Below are positions 44,248 to 54,715 of a DNA stretch of 64,000 nt, in pieces. Each line of letters opens with the position of its first letter. Positions within the stretch are counted from its first letter, which is position 1. The stretch covers positions 1 to 64,000 of the forward strand of contig NZ_JACESA010000004.1 of NCBI RefSeq assembly GCF_013912065.1, read 5' to 3'. The notes beneath the pieces were generated by a model. It had not been told where the DNA came from. It was given only the letters and a program-made list of their open reading frames with translations, and did no database searches. Source of the DNA: Brevundimonas sp. (GTDB lineage: Bacteria > Pseudomonadota > Alphaproteobacteria > Caulobacterales > Caulobacteraceae). The translations under genes were made by a program, and so were the position numbers.

Positions 44248-44514
44248 TTAGACGGCGGGCGCGCGCGAGAAGTCCGGCAGGGGCAGCCAGCCGGTGAAGA
44301 TCAGCACCATGACGAAGGCCCAGACGATGGCCGCGACCCAGGTGGTGGTGATGAATTTGCGCTTCAGGTTCGGCGTGGTCGGCGCCCCCCACTGGGCGCC
44401 GTCGGTCGGCGGCTCGTGGGTCTCGCGCGAGGTTCCCAGCGGCAAAACGCCGAACAGCACCGTCCACCAGACGATGATATAGATGCCGACCATGGTGGCG
44501 GGGCCGATGGGCAT
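44248..44514 (-). CDS. DUF1467 family two-helix membrane protein
   Basis: The 88-residue product starts MPIGPATMVGIYIIVWWTVLFGVLPLG (first helix), then a polar loop with HEPPTDGAQWGAPTTPNLKRK and a second helix (TTTWVAAIVWAFVMVLIFTGW). This is the DUF1467 pattern, a family of unknown function almost confined to alphaproteobacteria and commonly found upstream of proS. AGGAGGT lies seven bases before ATG 44514, fixing the start. It probably begins the proS-lolC-lolD transcript. Confidence 0.9.
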   Translation of the reverse strand: MPIGPATMVGIYIIVWWTVLFGVLPLGTSRETHEPPTDGAQWGAPTTPNLKRKFITTTWVAAIVWAFVMVLIFTGWLPLPDFSRAPAV

Positions 44515-44590
44515 GAGACCTCCTGTCCGAACTTTGGCGTCCGGTTGAAACCGGTCTAGAGGATCATCCTCCCCTCGACGAGTCCACGCC

Positions 44591-44944
44591 ATGCCGCAGA
44601 TCACCCTGGAATACACCCGTCACCTGGCCGACGCCGACTGGAAGGCTGTCGCCCTGGATATCCATGCGGCGGCTGTCGAAATCGCCGGCGCCGCCCTGTC
44701 GGCCTGCAAGACCCGGCTGATCGCCCTGGACCATGTCGTCATCGCCGACGATACGCCCCAGACCGCGATGCTGGCCTGCCGCATCGGCCTGATGCCGGGA
44801 CGCACGTCGGAGCAGAAGATCGCGCTCAGCGAAAAGGTGCTCGAAATCCTGACCGCCGCCCTGCCCGGCACGACCGGCAAGGTCGAGGTGTCGGCCGAGG
44901 TGTTCGAACTGAACGAGACCTATCGCAAGGCCACGCTCGGCTGA
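44591..44944 (+). CDS. 5-carboxymethyl-2-hydroxymuconate isomerase family protein
   Basis: The 117-residue product starts MPQITLEYTRHL; the Pro after Met is the catalytic base of the tautomerase superfamily, and the layout matches the CHMI family (HpaF-type), which isomerises an intermediate of homoprotocatechuate breakdown. No other gene of that pathway is nearby, so the in vivo substrate is uncertain. It is divergent from the DUF1467 gene and converges with the DUF3088 gene. Confidence 0.85.
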   Translation: MPQITLEYTRHLADADWKAVALDIHAAAVEIAGAALSACKTRLIALDHVVIADDTPQTAMLACRIGLMPGRTSEQKIALSEKVLEILTAALPGTTGKVEVSAEVFELNETYRKATLG

Positions 44945-44969
44945 ACGCGACATCGGGGATGACCGCGCT

Positions 44970-45308
44970 TCAGGGATGCGGGCGACCGACGCCGTAGCGG
45001 GCCGCCAGATAGGGGGCGATGGCGTGGTCCTGGAGGAAGCGCCGACCGGTCGTTTCGCTGATCTTGGCCTCGGGCCAGTCCAGTTCGCCGTCGAGGATCA
45101 GGATGGGGCAGCTTTGATACGCCTCGCCCACCTCGGCGATGACCGACGGGCGCGGCCGGGGGTGGTCCAGATAGATCACCTCAAGGGCGTCCCGTAGCTG
45201 CGGATAGAAGGCCAGCACGCCCTCCACATAGGCCCCGGCGGGGCAGAACCACGGTCCGCCCTGGTCGTCGCGCCAGTCGGGATTCAGCAGGAAGAGTCGT
45301 TCGGTCAT
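44970..45308 (-). CDS. DUF3088 family protein
   Basis: The 112-residue product starts MTERLFLLNPDWRDDQGGPWFCP and has AYVEGVLAFYPQLRDALEVIYLDHPRPRP, then a C-terminal region CPILILDGELDWPE. It resembles DUF3088, a small thioredoxin-like family of unknown function. Single Cys residues are seen in PWFCP and QSCPIL. The start at 45308 is the first ATG; the open frame upstream runs into the palindrome and rnj. It lies downstream of rnj, separated by a palindromic repeat. Confidence 0.75.
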   Translation of the reverse strand: MTERLFLLNPDWRDDQGGPWFCPAGAYVEGVLAFYPQLRDALEVIYLDHPRPRPSVIAEVGEAYQSCPILILDGELDWPEAKISETTGRRFLQDHAIAPYLAARYGVGRPHP

Positions 45309-45370
45309 GGACGAGATATAGCCGAACTCGGACAGGGGTCGCGACCAATCCAATTTCGGCGCCCCTCCCA

Positions 45371-45409
45371 ATCCCGTCACCCTCGGGACAAGCCCGAGGG
45401 TGACGGGAT
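45371..45409. repeat. Palindromic intergenic element, 17-bp arms
   Basis: Bases 45371-45387 and 45393-45409 are perfectly complementary around the loop ACAAG. The core CACCCTCGGG...CCCGAGGGTG resembles palindromic units scattered between genes in alphaproteobacterial genomes. It lies nine bases after the rnj stop and can also act as a transcript end or RNA stabiliser. I did not notice a second copy in this window. Confidence 0.8.
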
Positions 45410-45418
45410 GGGTACACC

Positions 45419-47092
45419 TTAAACCCGTAGGACGACCGTCTCGACGATCGGGCGGCGGTCCCAGATCTGCTGGCTGGCCTTCTTCAGCACGCGGGCGACG
45501 GCCTGTTCGATGACCATTTCGTCGTCCAGCGCCTCGCCCTTCAAGCTCTTGACCACCTGTTCGACGCGCTCGGCCAGATTGTCCAGGGCGTCGCCCAGCG
45601 GCGTCGAGATGTCGCCGGGCAGGCCGACGCTGCGGATGTCGATGTCGCTGGCGATGAGGCCGCGCTTGTCCAGGGCGAAGCTGACGATCAGCACGCCGTT
45701 GGTCGAGGCGTGGCGACGCTCCTTCAGGGCTTCGCCCTGTTCCGTCACCAGCATGCCGCCGTCGACATAGAGACGGCCGTTCGGCACCTCGTCGATGATC
45801 TTGGCCGGTCCGGGGGCCAGGCGCACCATGTCGCCGTTGCGCGGGGTGACGGTTTCCTTGACGCCGACGTCCTTGGCCAGGTTGGCGTGTTCCAGCAGGA
45901 AGCGGCGCACGCCGTGGGTCGGCACCGCGATCTGCGGCCGGGCCCATTCGTACATCTGCTTCAGTTCGTCACGGCAAGGGTGGCCCGAGACGTGGATGCC
46001 GGGATGGTCCTTCTCGGTATAGAGGCGCACGCCCCGATCCGCGAGCCGGTCCTGCAGATTGCCGATAGCCAGTTCGTTGCCGGGGATCTGGCGCGACGAG
46101 AAGATGCAGTGGTCGCCCAGGCCCAGTTTGACGACCGGATGGGTGCCGTCGGCGACGCGCGACAGGGCCGCGCGCGCCTCGCCCTGGCTGCCGGTGCACA
46201 GATAAAGGATCTGGTCGGCGGGCCAGACGCGGGCTTCTTCGTCCGACAGGAAGGGTTTCACGTCCTGCAGCATGCCGACGTGTTTGGCCGCCGCCGTGAT
46301 CCGGTGCATCGACCGGCCGGCCAGGCAGACGCGACGTCCGCAGGCCTCGGCGGCGCGGATGACGCTGTCCATGCGCGCGACGTTGGAGGCGAAACAGCCG
46401 ACGGCGACCCGGCCCTTCAGGCTGGCGATCAGTTTGGCGATGGCCACGGCGACATCGCCCTCGGACCCGGCCACGCCCGGCACGAAGACATTGGTCGAAT
46501 CGCAGACCATGGCCAGCACGCCCTCGTCGCCCAGGGCGCGGATGGCGGGGGCGTCGGTCTTGGTCCCGATCACCGGCTGGTCGTCGATCTTCCAGTCGCC
46601 GGTGTGGAACACCAGGCCCAGGGGGGTGTCGATGGCCAGGCCGCTGGGCTCGGCGATCGAGTGGGTCATGTTGACGAAGGTGACGCCGAACGAGCCGATG
46701 TCGACCGTCCCGCCCAGCGGAACCTCGATCAGTTCGACCTCGTCCAGAATGCCGCGTTCGCGCAGCTTGTCGCGGATCAGATAGGCGGTGAAGGGGGTCG
46801 CATAGACCGGCGCCTTCAGGCGCGGCCACAGCCAGCCCAGCGCACCGATATGGTCCTCGTGCGCATGGGTCAGGACGATGCCCTTGATGGTCTCGCCCTC
46901 CAGATAGGAGGGGTCGGGCACGATCACGTCCACGCCGGGCGTCGACAGGTCGCCGAAGGTGACGCCGACATCGACGATCAGCCATTCACGATTAGCCTCA
47001 GGTCCGAAACCATAGGCGTTCAGGTTCATACCGACCTCGTCCGAGCCGCCCAGCGGCAGGAAAACGAGTTCGTCTTGGTTTTGCTTTTTCAT
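45419..47092 (-). CDS. rnj: Ribonuclease J
   Basis: RNase J is a metallo-beta-lactamase-fold 5'-3' exonuclease and endonuclease that matures rRNA and mRNA in bacteria such as Caulobacterales. The 557-residue product has the metal motif LTHAHEDHIGALGW, HTGDWKID, CDSTNVFVPG and the beta-CASP region (SSRQIPGNE), plus VSGHPCRDELKQMYEW and the C-terminal domain. Its start follows the coaX stop with no gap. It is the last gene of the nuo-linked run before the palindrome. Confidence 0.96.
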   Translation of the reverse strand: MKKQNQDELVFLPLGGSDEVGMNLNAYGFGPEANREWLIVDVGVTFGDLSTPGVDVIVPDPSYLEGETIKGIVLTHAHEDHIGALGWLWPRLKAPVYATPFTAYLIRDKLRERGILDEVELIEVPLGGTVDIGSFGVTFVNMTHSIAEPSGLAIDTPLGLVFHTGDWKIDDQPVIGTKTDAPAIRALGDEGVLAMVCDSTNVFVPGVAGSEGDVAVAIAKLIASLKGRVAVGCFASNVARMDSVIRAAEACGRRVCLAGRSMHRITAAAKHVGMLQDVKPFLSDEEARVWPADQILYLCTGSQGEARAALSRVADGTHPVVKLGLGDHCIFSSRQIPGNELAIGNLQDRLADRGVRLYTEKDHPGIHVSGHPCRDELKQMYEWARPQIAVPTHGVRRFLLEHANLAKDVGVKETVTPRNGDMVRLAPGPAKIIDEVPNGRLYVDGGMLVTEQGEALKERRHASTNGVLIVSFALDKRGLIASDIDIRSVGLPGDISTPLGDALDNLAERVEQVVKSLKGEALDDEMVIEQAVARVLKKASQQIWDRRPIVETVVLRV

Positions 47093-47869
47093 TCAGTCAG
47101 TCAAATGGGCGTTACGACGCCAGATTTCGAGGAGGCCGCGGATAGTTAAATCGGGATCGAAGTGATCGATGCTGTCGGTCGCGCCTTCGAACAGGCTGGC
47201 GACGCCGCCGGTGCCGATGACGGTCATGGGCCGCGCCCACTCCGCCTTGATGCGCCCGACCAGGCCTTCGATCAATGAGATATAGCCCCAGAAGACGCCG
47301 GACTGCATCGCCTCGACCGTGCCCCGGCCGATGACGTGTTCCGGGCGCTGAATGGCGATGCGCGGCAGTTTGGCCGCCGCCTCGTGCAGGGCCTGAAGCG
47401 ACAGATTGATGCCGGGCGCGATCAGGCCGCCCTCGAAGGCGCCGTCTTCGGCGACGATGTCGAAGGTGGTCGCCGTGCCGCTGTCGATGACGATCAGGTC
47501 GCCGGGATAGACCAGCTTGGCCCCGATGGCGTTGACCAGACGGTCGGCCCCCGCCTCGCTGGGCTTGGCGATGCGGACGTCGATGCCCAGTTCGGCGTTC
47601 TCGCCGATCACCAGGGGTTCGATGTTCAGATAGCGCCGCGCCAGATTGCGCAGGTTGAAGATCGACTGGGGCACGACGCTGGAGATGATGCAGCCGGTCA
47701 GGGCGGCGAACTCCAGCCCCTTCATCGACAGCAACTGGTTCAGCCAGACGGCGTATTCGTCGGCGGTGCGGCTGGCCTCGGTGGCGGCGCGCCATTGGGC
47801 GATCCATTCGGACCCGTCATGGACCGCGAACAGCGTATTGGTGTTGCCCTGTTCGATCGCCAGCAGCAT
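47093..47869 (-). CDS. coaX: Type III pantothenate kinase
   Basis: CoaX phosphorylates pantothenate, the first step of coenzyme A synthesis. The 258-residue ASKHA-fold protein starts [19 protein letters not shown], has [37 protein letters not shown] and the C-terminal [11 protein letters not shown]. The first phosphate motif has Glu where most CoaX proteins have Asp (DxGNTNT), a conservative change in a metal-contact position. Start and stop are directly coupled to birA upstream (one-base overlap) and rnj downstream. Confidence 0.95.
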   Translation of the reverse strand: MLLAIEQGNTNTLFAVHDGSEWIAQWRAATEASRTADEYAVWLNQLLSMKGLEFAALTGCIISSVVPQSIFNLRNLARRYLNIEPLVIGENAELGIDVRIAKPSEAGADRLVNAIGAKLVYPGDLIVIDSGTATTFDIVAEDGAFEGGLIAPGINLSLQALHEAAAKLPRIAIQRPEHVIGRGTVEAMQSGVFWGYISLIEGLVGRIKAEWARPMTVIGTGGVASLFEGATDSIDHFDPDLTIRGLLEIWRRNAHLTD

Positions 47870-48633
47870 CAGACGGCCCTGCCCTGTGCGCCTTGGCCGA
47901 AGAAGACGTCGCCGGCCGAGATCAGCCGTACCGAACCATCGGCCAGACGCAGGCGCAGCGCGCCGTCGGGCTCCACGCCCTCGGCCATGCCTTCCAGGGT
48001 CTCGTTGTCCAGACGCGCGACGCAGGGGCCGTTCAGCCCGGTCAGGCGGCTGGTCCAGGCGTCCAGCACGGGCTCGAAGCCGAGCGTCTGCCAACGACCC
48101 CACCAGACGGCGAAGGTCTCGGCCAGGATCTCGGCGGCGGCCTCGATGGGGGGCACATAGGCCAGGTCGGCCCGCAAGCGGGCGGAGACCGAGGTGGCGC
48201 CGCTCTCGGTGTCGTCAGGGGCATGGGCCAGGTTCACGCCGATGCCGACGGCCAGCCACAGGTCGCCGTTCGCATGGGCGCCGGACTCGACCAGGATGCC
48301 CGACACCTTGACCCCGTCCAGCAGGACGTCGTTGGGCCATTTGATCGTCACCAGGGCCGGCGAGACGAAGACATCCAGCAGGTCGGCGACCGCCAGAGCC
48401 GCGACGAAAGTGGCCTGGGCCGCCTCGGCCGCCAACTTGGGCGTGGTGATCAGCAGGGTAGCCGCCAGGTTGCCCTGTTCGGTGTCCCACTTGCGGCCCC
48501 GCCGCCCGCGCCCGGCGGTCTGGCGCCGCGCCACGATCCAGCGCGGGCCGGCCTCCCCGGCCTCGGCGAGACGACGGGCCTCGGCGTTGGTCGAGTCGAT
48601 CTCGTCGAGAATGACCAGGGGGACAGGCGTCAA
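47869..48633 (-). CDS. birA: Biotin--[acetyl-CoA-carboxylase] ligase
   Basis: This enzyme attaches biotin to the carboxyl carrier protein of acetyl-CoA carboxylase. The 254-residue product has [16 protein letters not shown], the ATP and biotin loop [39 protein letters not shown] and a small C-terminal SH3-like domain. There is no N-terminal DNA-binding domain, so it is a plain ligase without the repressor function of E. coli BirA. The start is a TTG: 48633, four bases after the nuoN stop, is preferred to 48666, which overlaps nuoN. Confidence 0.92.
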   Translation of the reverse strand: MTPVPLVILDEIDSTNAEARRLAEAGEAGPRWIVARRQTAGRGRRGRKWDTEQGNLAATLLITTPKLAAEAAQATFVAALAVADLLDVFVSPALVTIKWPNDVLLDGVKVSGILVESGAHANGDLWLAVGIGVNLAHAPDDTESGATSVSARLRADLAYVPPIEAAAEILAETFAVWWGRWQTLGFEPVLDAWTSRLTGLNGPCVARLDNETLEGMAEGVEPDGALRLRLADGSVRLISAGDVFFGQGAQGRAV

Positions 48634-48637
48634 AGCC

Positions 48638-50080
48638 CTAACCGTTCCCGAAGCCGGCGCTCGCAACCTTGGTCAGCGGCTCCAGCCAGGTCAGACCCAC
48701 GATCACCAGCGGGAAGGCGAAGGCGGCCGAGGCCCAGCCGATCAGGCTGGTTTCCGGCGAGGCCTTGTCGGTCTTGATCTCGTCGGCCGACGCGTCGAAC
48801 CACATCAGCTTGATGATCCGCAGATAATAGAAGGCGGCGACGACCGAGGCGACCAGACCGGCGGCGGCGACCGGCCACAGGCCGGCGTCCGCGGCGGCGC
48901 CGAAGACATAATACTTGCCCCAGAAGCCCGAGAACGGGGGCATGCCCAGGACCGACAGCGACAGGATGGTCAGGGCGATGGCCGTAACCGGACGGTCCTT
49001 CTTCAGCCCCGCCAGATCGGCGATGCGACGGATCGGGCGGCCCGACTTGGACAGGGACAGCAGGATGGCGAAGAAGCCCAGCTGGTCGACGACATACAGG
49101 GTCATGAACATCAGCATGGCCTGCAGGCCCTCGCTGGTGCCGGCGGCGATGCCCAGCAGGGCGTAGCCGATGTTGGCGATCGACGAATAGGCCAGCAGGC
49201 GCTGGATGTCCTTCTGCACCAGACCGCCGAAGGCGCCGACGACGAAGCTGAGCAACGAGATGGCGACCAGGACCTGGGACCACTGGGCGTGGGCCTGGCC
49301 GAAGCCGCCCTCGAGAGCGCGGGCGATCAGGACCATGGCGGCGACCTTGGGAGCCGTGGCGAACAGGGCCACGACCGGGGTCGGGGCGCCCTCATAGACA
49401 TCGGGCGTCCACATGTGGAAGGGCGCAGCCGAGACCTTGAACGCCAGGCCGCAGATCAGGAAGACCAGGCCGAAGATCAGGCCCGGACTCGGATGGTCGG
49501 CGGCGAAGGCGGCGATGTCCTCGAACCGCATCGAGCCGGCGAAACCGTAGATCAGGCTGGCGCCGTACAGCAGCAGGCCCGAAGACAGGGCGCCGAGGAC
49601 GAAATACTTCAGGCCCGCTTCCGACGCCTTGACGTCGTCGCGGTGGAAGGCGGCGAGGACATACAGGGCCAGCGAATGCAGCTCGATCCCGACATACATG
49701 GAGATCAGGTCGCCCGAGGACGCCATCATCCCCATCCCGACCGAAGCCAGGACGATCAGGACCGGATATTCGAACTTGGCGATATGGGTCCGCTTCATCC
49801 AGCCGTCGCCGAGGATGATGGCCACGGCGGCGGACAGATAGATGACGCTCTTGCCGTAGATGGCCAGGGGATCGGCCACATAGGCGCCGTTGAAGGCGAC
49901 GCCCCACGGGCCGGTGAAGGCGATGACGGCGGCAGCGATCAGCAGCAGGACCGACAGGATGGACACCAGCCGGGCGCTCTTGTCGCCGATGAAGGCGCCG
50001 ACCATCAGCAGGACCAGGGCGCCGCCCGCGAGGGTCAGCTCCGAGGCGGCGAGATGCAGGGCGGAGGACAGATCAGGCAT
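48638..50080 (-). CDS. nuoN: NADH-quinone oxidoreductase subunit N
   Basis: NuoN is one of the three antiporter-like proton-pumping subunits in the membrane arm of complex I. The 480-residue product has about 14 transmembrane helices and the conserved proton-channel Lys/Glu helices (GIELHSLALYVLAAFHRDDVKA, AKAxxx-like FKVSAAPFHMWTPDVYEGAP, KDIQRLLAYSSIANIGYAL). ATG 50080 is annotated; a GTG four codons upstream overlaps the nuoM stop as GTGA and could be the real start. It is followed directly by birA. Confidence 0.96.
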   Translation of the reverse strand: MPDLSSALHLAASELTLAGGALVLLMVGAFIGDKSARLVSILSVLLLIAAAVIAFTGPWGVAFNGAYVADPLAIYGKSVIYLSAAVAIILGDGWMKRTHIAKFEYPVLIVLASVGMGMMASSGDLISMYVGIELHSLALYVLAAFHRDDVKASEAGLKYFVLGALSSGLLLYGASLIYGFAGSMRFEDIAAFAADHPSPGLIFGLVFLICGLAFKVSAAPFHMWTPDVYEGAPTPVVALFATAPKVAAMVLIARALEGGFGQAHAQWSQVLVAISLLSFVVGAFGGLVQKDIQRLLAYSSIANIGYALLGIAAGTSEGLQAMLMFMTLYVVDQLGFFAILLSLSKSGRPIRRIADLAGLKKDRPVTAIALTILSLSVLGMPPFSGFWGKYYVFGAAADAGLWPVAAAGLVASVVAAFYYLRIIKLMWFDASADEIKTDKASPETSLIGWASAAFAFPLVIVGLTWLEPLTKVASAGFGNG

Positions 50081-50088
50081 GCTTGGTC

Positions 50089-51573
50089 TCACCCGCCGAT
50101 CGCGGCGCGATAGGCGCTGGTCAGGGCCTCGACGGCGGGCCCGGTGTAATCGAGGACGGCGGCCGGATAGACCCCCAGCCAGATGGTGCCGATGATCAGG
50201 GGCACGAACAGAAGCAGTTCGCGCTTGTCGATATCGGCGATGGTCTGAAGCTTCGGATTGGTGATCTCGCCGAACATGACCGCGCGGTACAGGGTCAGGG
50301 CGTAGACCGCCGAGAAGATCACGCCCGAAGCCGCCACCAGGGCCGCCCAGGTCGAGGCCTGATAGGCGCCGGTCATGGTCAGGACCTCGCCGATGAAGCC
50401 CGAGGTGCCCGGCAGGCCGACGTTGGCCATGGTGAACATCAGGAAGATGGCGGCGTACCAGGGCATCCGCGACGTCAGGCCGCCGTAGAAGGCGATCTCA
50501 CGCGTGTGCATCCGGTCGTAGACGACGCCGACACACAGGAACAGCGCGCCCGAGATCAGGCCGTGGCTGATCATCTGGAACACCGCGCCCTGCATGCCCT
50601 GGTCGTTGCCCGAGAAGATGCCCAGGGTCACGAAGCCCATGTGGGCGACCGACGAATAGGCGATCAGCTTCTTGATGTCCGTCTGACGCCAGGCGACCAG
50701 CGACGTATAGACGATGGCGATCACCGACAGGGTGAAGACCAGCGGGCGGAACATTTCGGACGCGACCGGGAACATGGGCACGTTGAACAGGATGAAGCCG
50801 TAACCGCCCAGCTTCAGCAGGATGCCGGCCAGGATGACCGAGCCCGCCGTCGGCGCCTGGACGTGGGCGTCGGGCAGCCAGGTGTGGACCGGCCACATCG
50901 GCATCTTCACCGCGAAGGAGGCGAAGAAGGCCAGCCACAGCAGGGGCTGAACGCTCGGGCTGAAGGCGTATTGCTTCAGCTCGGGGATGCTGGTGGTGCC
51001 GGCGGTGTGCGACATCCACAGCATGGCCAGCAGCATCAGCACCGACCCGAGCAGGGTGTAGAGGAAGAACTTGTAGGCGGCGTAGATCCGGTTGGCGCCG
51101 CCCCAGATGCCGATGATCAGGAACATAGGCACCAGGGTGCCTTCGAAGAAGATGTAGAAGAGATACAGGTCCAGCGCCGTGAAGACGCCGATGACCAGGG
51201 TCTCCAGCACCAGGAAGGCGATCATATATTCGACGACGCGCGTCTCGATCGACTTCCAGCTGGCCAGGATGCAGATCGGCATCAGGAGGGCCGTCAGCAC
51301 GACGAACAGGATCGAGATCCCGTCGACGCCCAGATGATAGCTGGCCCCGGCGAACCAGGGGACCATTTCGACGAACTGATAGGCCGGGCTCGACGGATCG
51401 AAGCCGGCGACCAGCGCGACCGACACGCCCAGCACCGCCAGGGTGGTGATCAGGGCGATCCAGCGCGCGGCCGGTGCGGCGGCGTCCTGGCTCTTGGACG
51501 CCAGCCGGACGAGCAGGATCGCCAGGGCGCCGACCAGCGGCAGGAATGTAACGAGGCTCAGAATGTAGGGCAC
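50089..51573 (-). CDS. nuoM: NADH-quinone oxidoreductase subunit M
   Basis: NuoM is the second antiporter-like proton-pumping subunit. The 494-residue product shows [19 protein letters not shown], the channel helices ([24 protein letters not shown] with the conserved Glu, [20 protein letters not shown] with the Lys) and [18 protein letters not shown]. The start is GTG at 51573, four bases after the nuoL stop. Confidence 0.97.
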   Translation of the reverse strand: MPYILSLVTFLPLVGALAILLVRLASKSQDAAAPAARWIALITTLAVLGVSVALVAGFDPSSPAYQFVEMVPWFAGASYHLGVDGISILFVVLTALLMPICILASWKSIETRVVEYMIAFLVLETLVIGVFTALDLYLFYIFFEGTLVPMFLIIGIWGGANRIYAAYKFFLYTLLGSVLMLLAMLWMSHTAGTTSIPELKQYAFSPSVQPLLWLAFFASFAVKMPMWPVHTWLPDAHVQAPTAGSVILAGILLKLGGYGFILFNVPMFPVASEMFRPLVFTLSVIAIVYTSLVAWRQTDIKKLIAYSSVAHMGFVTLGIFSGNDQGMQGAVFQMISHGLISGALFLCVGVVYDRMHTREIAFYGGLTSRMPWYAAIFLMFTMANVGLPGTSGFIGEVLTMTGAYQASTWAALVAASGVIFSAVYALTLYRAVMFGEITNPKLQTIADIDKRELLLFVPLIIGTIWLGVYPAAVLDYTGPAVEALTSAYRAAIGG

Positions 51574-51577
51574 GGGC

Positions 51578-53704
51578 TCAGGCTCCCCACGCGAGGATGG
51601 CGAAGGTGAGCAGACCGGCCACCCCGAGCAGCATCACGAAGGCATAATGATAGACATAGCCGGACTGGAGCTTGCCCAGTCGCGCGGCCGATTTCAGCGA
51701 CGCCCAGGCGGCGCCGTTCGGGCCGAGGCCGTCGATGATCTTGACGTCGACGATCTTCCAGAAGGCGTCGCCGATGGCCTTGAAGCCGCGGACGAAGACG
51801 AAGTCGTACAGCTCGTCGAAATACCACTTGTTATACAGGAAGCGGTAGATCGCCCCGTCCCGCTCGGCCATGCGGCGGCCCATGCCTTCGCGGGCGACGT
51901 AGATCCAGTAGGCGAAGGCCGTGCCGATCAGCGTCAGGATCAGCGGCGACCATTTCACCCAGGTCGGGACGTCATGGCTTTCATGCAGCACATGGTTGTG
52001 CGCGCCGGTGAAGATGGCTCCGCGCCAGAACTCGCCCTCGTGGTGGCCGATGAAGTGCGGCGCGAAGATGAAGCCGGCGGCGACGGCGCCGATCGACAGC
52101 AGGATCAGCGGGATCAGCATGACCAGCGGGCTCTCGTGCGGATGCAGCGGACCGTGGTGGCCATGATCGTCGTGCGCGTGATCGTCATGGGCGTGAGCAG
52201 CATGAGCGGGGGCGGCGTGGCCGTCGTCATGCGCGTCCGGCAGCGGTTCGGAATGGGTTTCCAGCTGGGCGTCGGTGGCGTGATCGTCGACGTGGTGCGC
52301 GCCCTCTTCCTTCCACACGGGCTTGTTGTGGAAGGTCATGAAGACCAGACGCCAGGAATAATAGGCGGTCAGGCCGGCGGCGATGATGCCCACGAAGAAG
52401 GCGAACAGGCCGATCGCGCTGTGGCCGCTGGCGGCCGAGGCATAGGCGCTCTCGATGATCGAGTCCTTGGAGTAGAAGCCGGCGAAGCCGCCGACGCCGG
52501 GGATGCCCAGGCCGGTTATGGCGATGGTGCCGATGGTCATGACCGCATAGGTGACCGGCAGCAGCTTCCACAGGCCGCCCATCTTCCGCATGTCCTGCTC
52601 GTGATGCATGCCATGGATCACCGAACCGGCGCCCAGGAACAGCAGGGCCTTGAAGAAGGCGTGGGTGAACAAGTGGAACATGGCCGCCTGATAGGCGCCG
52701 ACGCCCGCCGCGAAGAACATATAGCCCAGCTGCGAACAGGTCGAATAGGCGATGACCCGTTTGATGTCGTTCTGGGTCAGGCCGATCGTGGCGGCGAACA
52801 GGGCCGTGATCGCGCCGATGATGGCGATGATCTGCGACGCGCCCGGCGCGTATTCATAGATCGGCGACAGCAGGCAGACCATATAGACGCCCGCGGTCAC
52901 CATGGTGGCGGCGTGGATCAGGGCCGAGACCGGGGTCGGGCCTTCCATCGCGTCGGGCAGCCAGGTGTGGAGGAAGAACTGGGCCGACTTGCCCATGGCG
53001 CCGATGAACAGCAGGAAGCCGGCCAGGTCGAGCGCGGACCACTGGACGCCCAGGAACTCCCACGTCGTGCCGGCCCGCTCGCCGATTATCGGGAACAGTT
53101 CGGCGAACTCGATCGTGCCGTACATCCAGAAGATGGTGATGATGCCCAGGACGAAGCCGAAGTCGCCGACGCGGTTCACGACGAAGGCCTTGATGGCGGC
53201 GGCGCTGGCGGTCGGCTTCTTGAACCAGAAGCCGATCAGCAGATAGGAGGCCAGACCCACGCCTTCCCAGCCAAAGAAGATCTGCATGAAGTCGGCGGCC
53301 GTCACCAGCGCCAGCATCATGAAGGTGAACAGGGACAGATAGGAGAAGAAGCGCGGCCGGCTGTCGTCCTCGGACATATAGCCCCAGGAATACAGGTGAA
53401 CCAGCGACGAGACGCTGGTGACCACGATCAGCATGGTCGCCGACAGGGCGTCGATGCGGATCGACCAGGCCGACTGGAAGTCGCCCACATTGATGAAGGG
53501 CGCCAGACGGATGGTGAAGGGCTCAAGATGGCCCCAGGTCCATTGTCCGAACACGGTCCAGGCGACGGCGCACGAGAAGAACAGCAGGCCGGTCGTGACG
53601 GTCTGCGACGGAATATCGCCGATCCGGCGTCCGAAGAAGCCGGCGACGGCCGCGCCCAGCAGCGGGGCGAAGATCCCGAGAATGATCAGGGTGTGGAAAG
53701 TCAC
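51578..53704 (-). CDS. nuoL: NADH-quinone oxidoreductase subunit L
   Basis: NuoL is the distal proton-pumping subunit with the long lateral helix. The 708-residue product has the N-terminal antiporter core ([54 protein letters not shown]) and the C-terminal lateral helix and anchor (about 580-708). Between late helices, residues about 469-525 form a His/Asp-rich loop with 16 His. GTG 53704 has AAGGG eight bases upstream and follows the nuoK stop by two bases. Confidence 0.97.
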   Translation of the reverse strand: MTFHTLIILGIFAPLLGAAVAGFFGRRIGDIPSQTVTTGLLFFSCAVAWTVFGQWTWGHLEPFTIRLAPFINVGDFQSAWSIRIDALSATMLIVVTSVSSLVHLYSWGYMSEDDSRPRFFSYLSLFTFMMLALVTAADFMQIFFGWEGVGLASYLLIGFWFKKPTASAAAIKAFVVNRVGDFGFVLGIITIFWMYGTIEFAELFPIIGERAGTTWEFLGVQWSALDLAGFLLFIGAMGKSAQFFLHTWLPDAMEGPTPVSALIHAATMVTAGVYMVCLLSPIYEYAPGASQIIAIIGAITALFAATIGLTQNDIKRVIAYSTCSQLGYMFFAAGVGAYQAAMFHLFTHAFFKALLFLGAGSVIHGMHHEQDMRKMGGLWKLLPVTYAVMTIGTIAITGLGIPGVGGFAGFYSKDSIIESAYASAASGHSAIGLFAFFVGIIAAGLTAYYSWRLVFMTFHNKPVWKEEGAHHVDDHATDAQLETHSEPLPDAHDDGHAAPAHAAHAHDDHAHDDHGHHGPLHPHESPLVMLIPLILLSIGAVAAGFIFAPHFIGHHEGEFWRGAIFTGAHNHVLHESHDVPTWVKWSPLILTLIGTAFAYWIYVAREGMGRRMAERDGAIYRFLYNKWYFDELYDFVFVRGFKAIGDAFWKIVDVKIIDGLGPNGAAWASLKSAARLGKLQSGYVYHYAFVMLLGVAGLLTFAILAWGA

Positions 53705-53706
53705 GC

Positions 53707-54015
53707 TCAGCCCTTCATCACGGAGGCGTCGTCGACCGCGATGTCGCCGCGGTTACGGAAGAAGGTCACCAGGATGGCCAGGCCGACGGCGGCCTCGGCC
53801 GCCGCGACGGTCAGGACGAACATGGCCATGATCTGCCCCGACACCTCGTTCAGGTAGGTCGAGAAGGCGACGAAGTTGATGTTCACGGCCAGCAGGATCA
53901 GCTCGATCGACATCAGGATGATGATGACGTTCTTGCGGTTCACGAAGATGCCGAAGACGCCGATCGTGAACAGGATCGCCGCCACGCTCAGATAATGGAT
54001 GAGACCGATGTCCAT
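53707..54015 (-). CDS. nuoK: NADH-quinone oxidoreductase subunit K
   Basis: NuoK is a three-helix membrane subunit of complex I with proton-path glutamates. The 102-residue product starts [22 protein letters not shown] and has [25 protein letters not shown], carrying the conserved Glu in the second helix, and [20 protein letters not shown] with the third-helix Glu. Its ATG shares one base with the nuoJ stop. Confidence 0.97.
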   Translation of the reverse strand: MDIGLIHYLSVAAILFTIGVFGIFVNRKNVIIILMSIELILLAVNINFVAFSTYLNEVSGQIMAMFVLTVAAAEAAVGLAILVTFFRNRGDIAVDDASVMKG

Positions 54016-54641
54016 CAGAGAAGCTCCTCGGGCGAGACGCCCTGCCCGGTCTGGACCGACTTGATCTCCATCGCCTTGGCGGCAGAGCGGTTGACCTGGT
54101 CGGTGATGTTCTGGCGCTTGATGTGCGGCTTGTGGCGCAGGGTCAGGGTGATGGCCCCGATCATGGCGATCAGCAGCACGATCCCGGCGGCCTGGAAGAA
54201 GTAGATATAGTCGGTGTAGAGCACCCGGCCGATCGCCTCGATATTGCTCATGTCGGCGTCGGGCGCGCCCGGCGCGGCCAGACCGGCGGTCGCGCCGCCC
54301 TGGATCACCGCGCTGGAGACCACGATCATCTCGACCAGCAGGACCGCCGCGATGACCGCCCCGATCGGCAGGTAGCGGGCGTAACCCTCGCGCAGCTTCA
54401 GGAAGTCGACGTCCAGCATCATGACGACGAACAGGAACAGCACCGCCACCGCGCCGACGTAGACGACGACCAGCAGCATGGCGAGGAACTCCGCGCCGAG
54501 CAGGACAAACAGACCCGCCGCCGAGAAGAAGGCCAGGATCAACCACAGCACGCTGTGCACCGGATTGCGCGCGGTCACGACCAGGAGGCCGGACACCACA
54601 GCGGTCGCCGCCAGCAGATAGAAGGCTATGCCTTGCAGCAT
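54015..54641 (-). CDS. nuoJ: NADH-quinone oxidoreductase subunit J
   Basis: NuoJ is a five-helix membrane subunit near the quinone-binding junction. The 208-residue product has [51 protein letters not shown], the family core with its pi-bulge helix, and later helices around ADYxx-like regions, ending in a polar tail. It starts 74 bases after the nuoI stop, the only real gap among the genes from nuoE to nuoK apart from the one before nuoF. Confidence 0.96.
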   Translation of the reverse strand: MLQGIAFYLLAATAVVSGLLVVTARNPVHSVLWLILAFFSAAGLFVLLGAEFLAMLLVVVYVGAVAVLFLFVVMMLDVDFLKLREGYARYLPIGAVIAAVLLVEMIVVSSAVIQGGATAGLAAPGAPDADMSNIEAIGRVLYTDYIYFFQAAGIVLLIAMIGAITLTLRHKPHIKRQNITDQVNRSAAKAMEIKSVQTGQGVSPEELL

Positions 54642-54715
54642 GTCGGGACGAAGCCCCTTTCGTATCGGCCGCGACCCCGTTTGGGAATCGCCGACCCGTT
54701 CAAGCGAGAAGCGCC

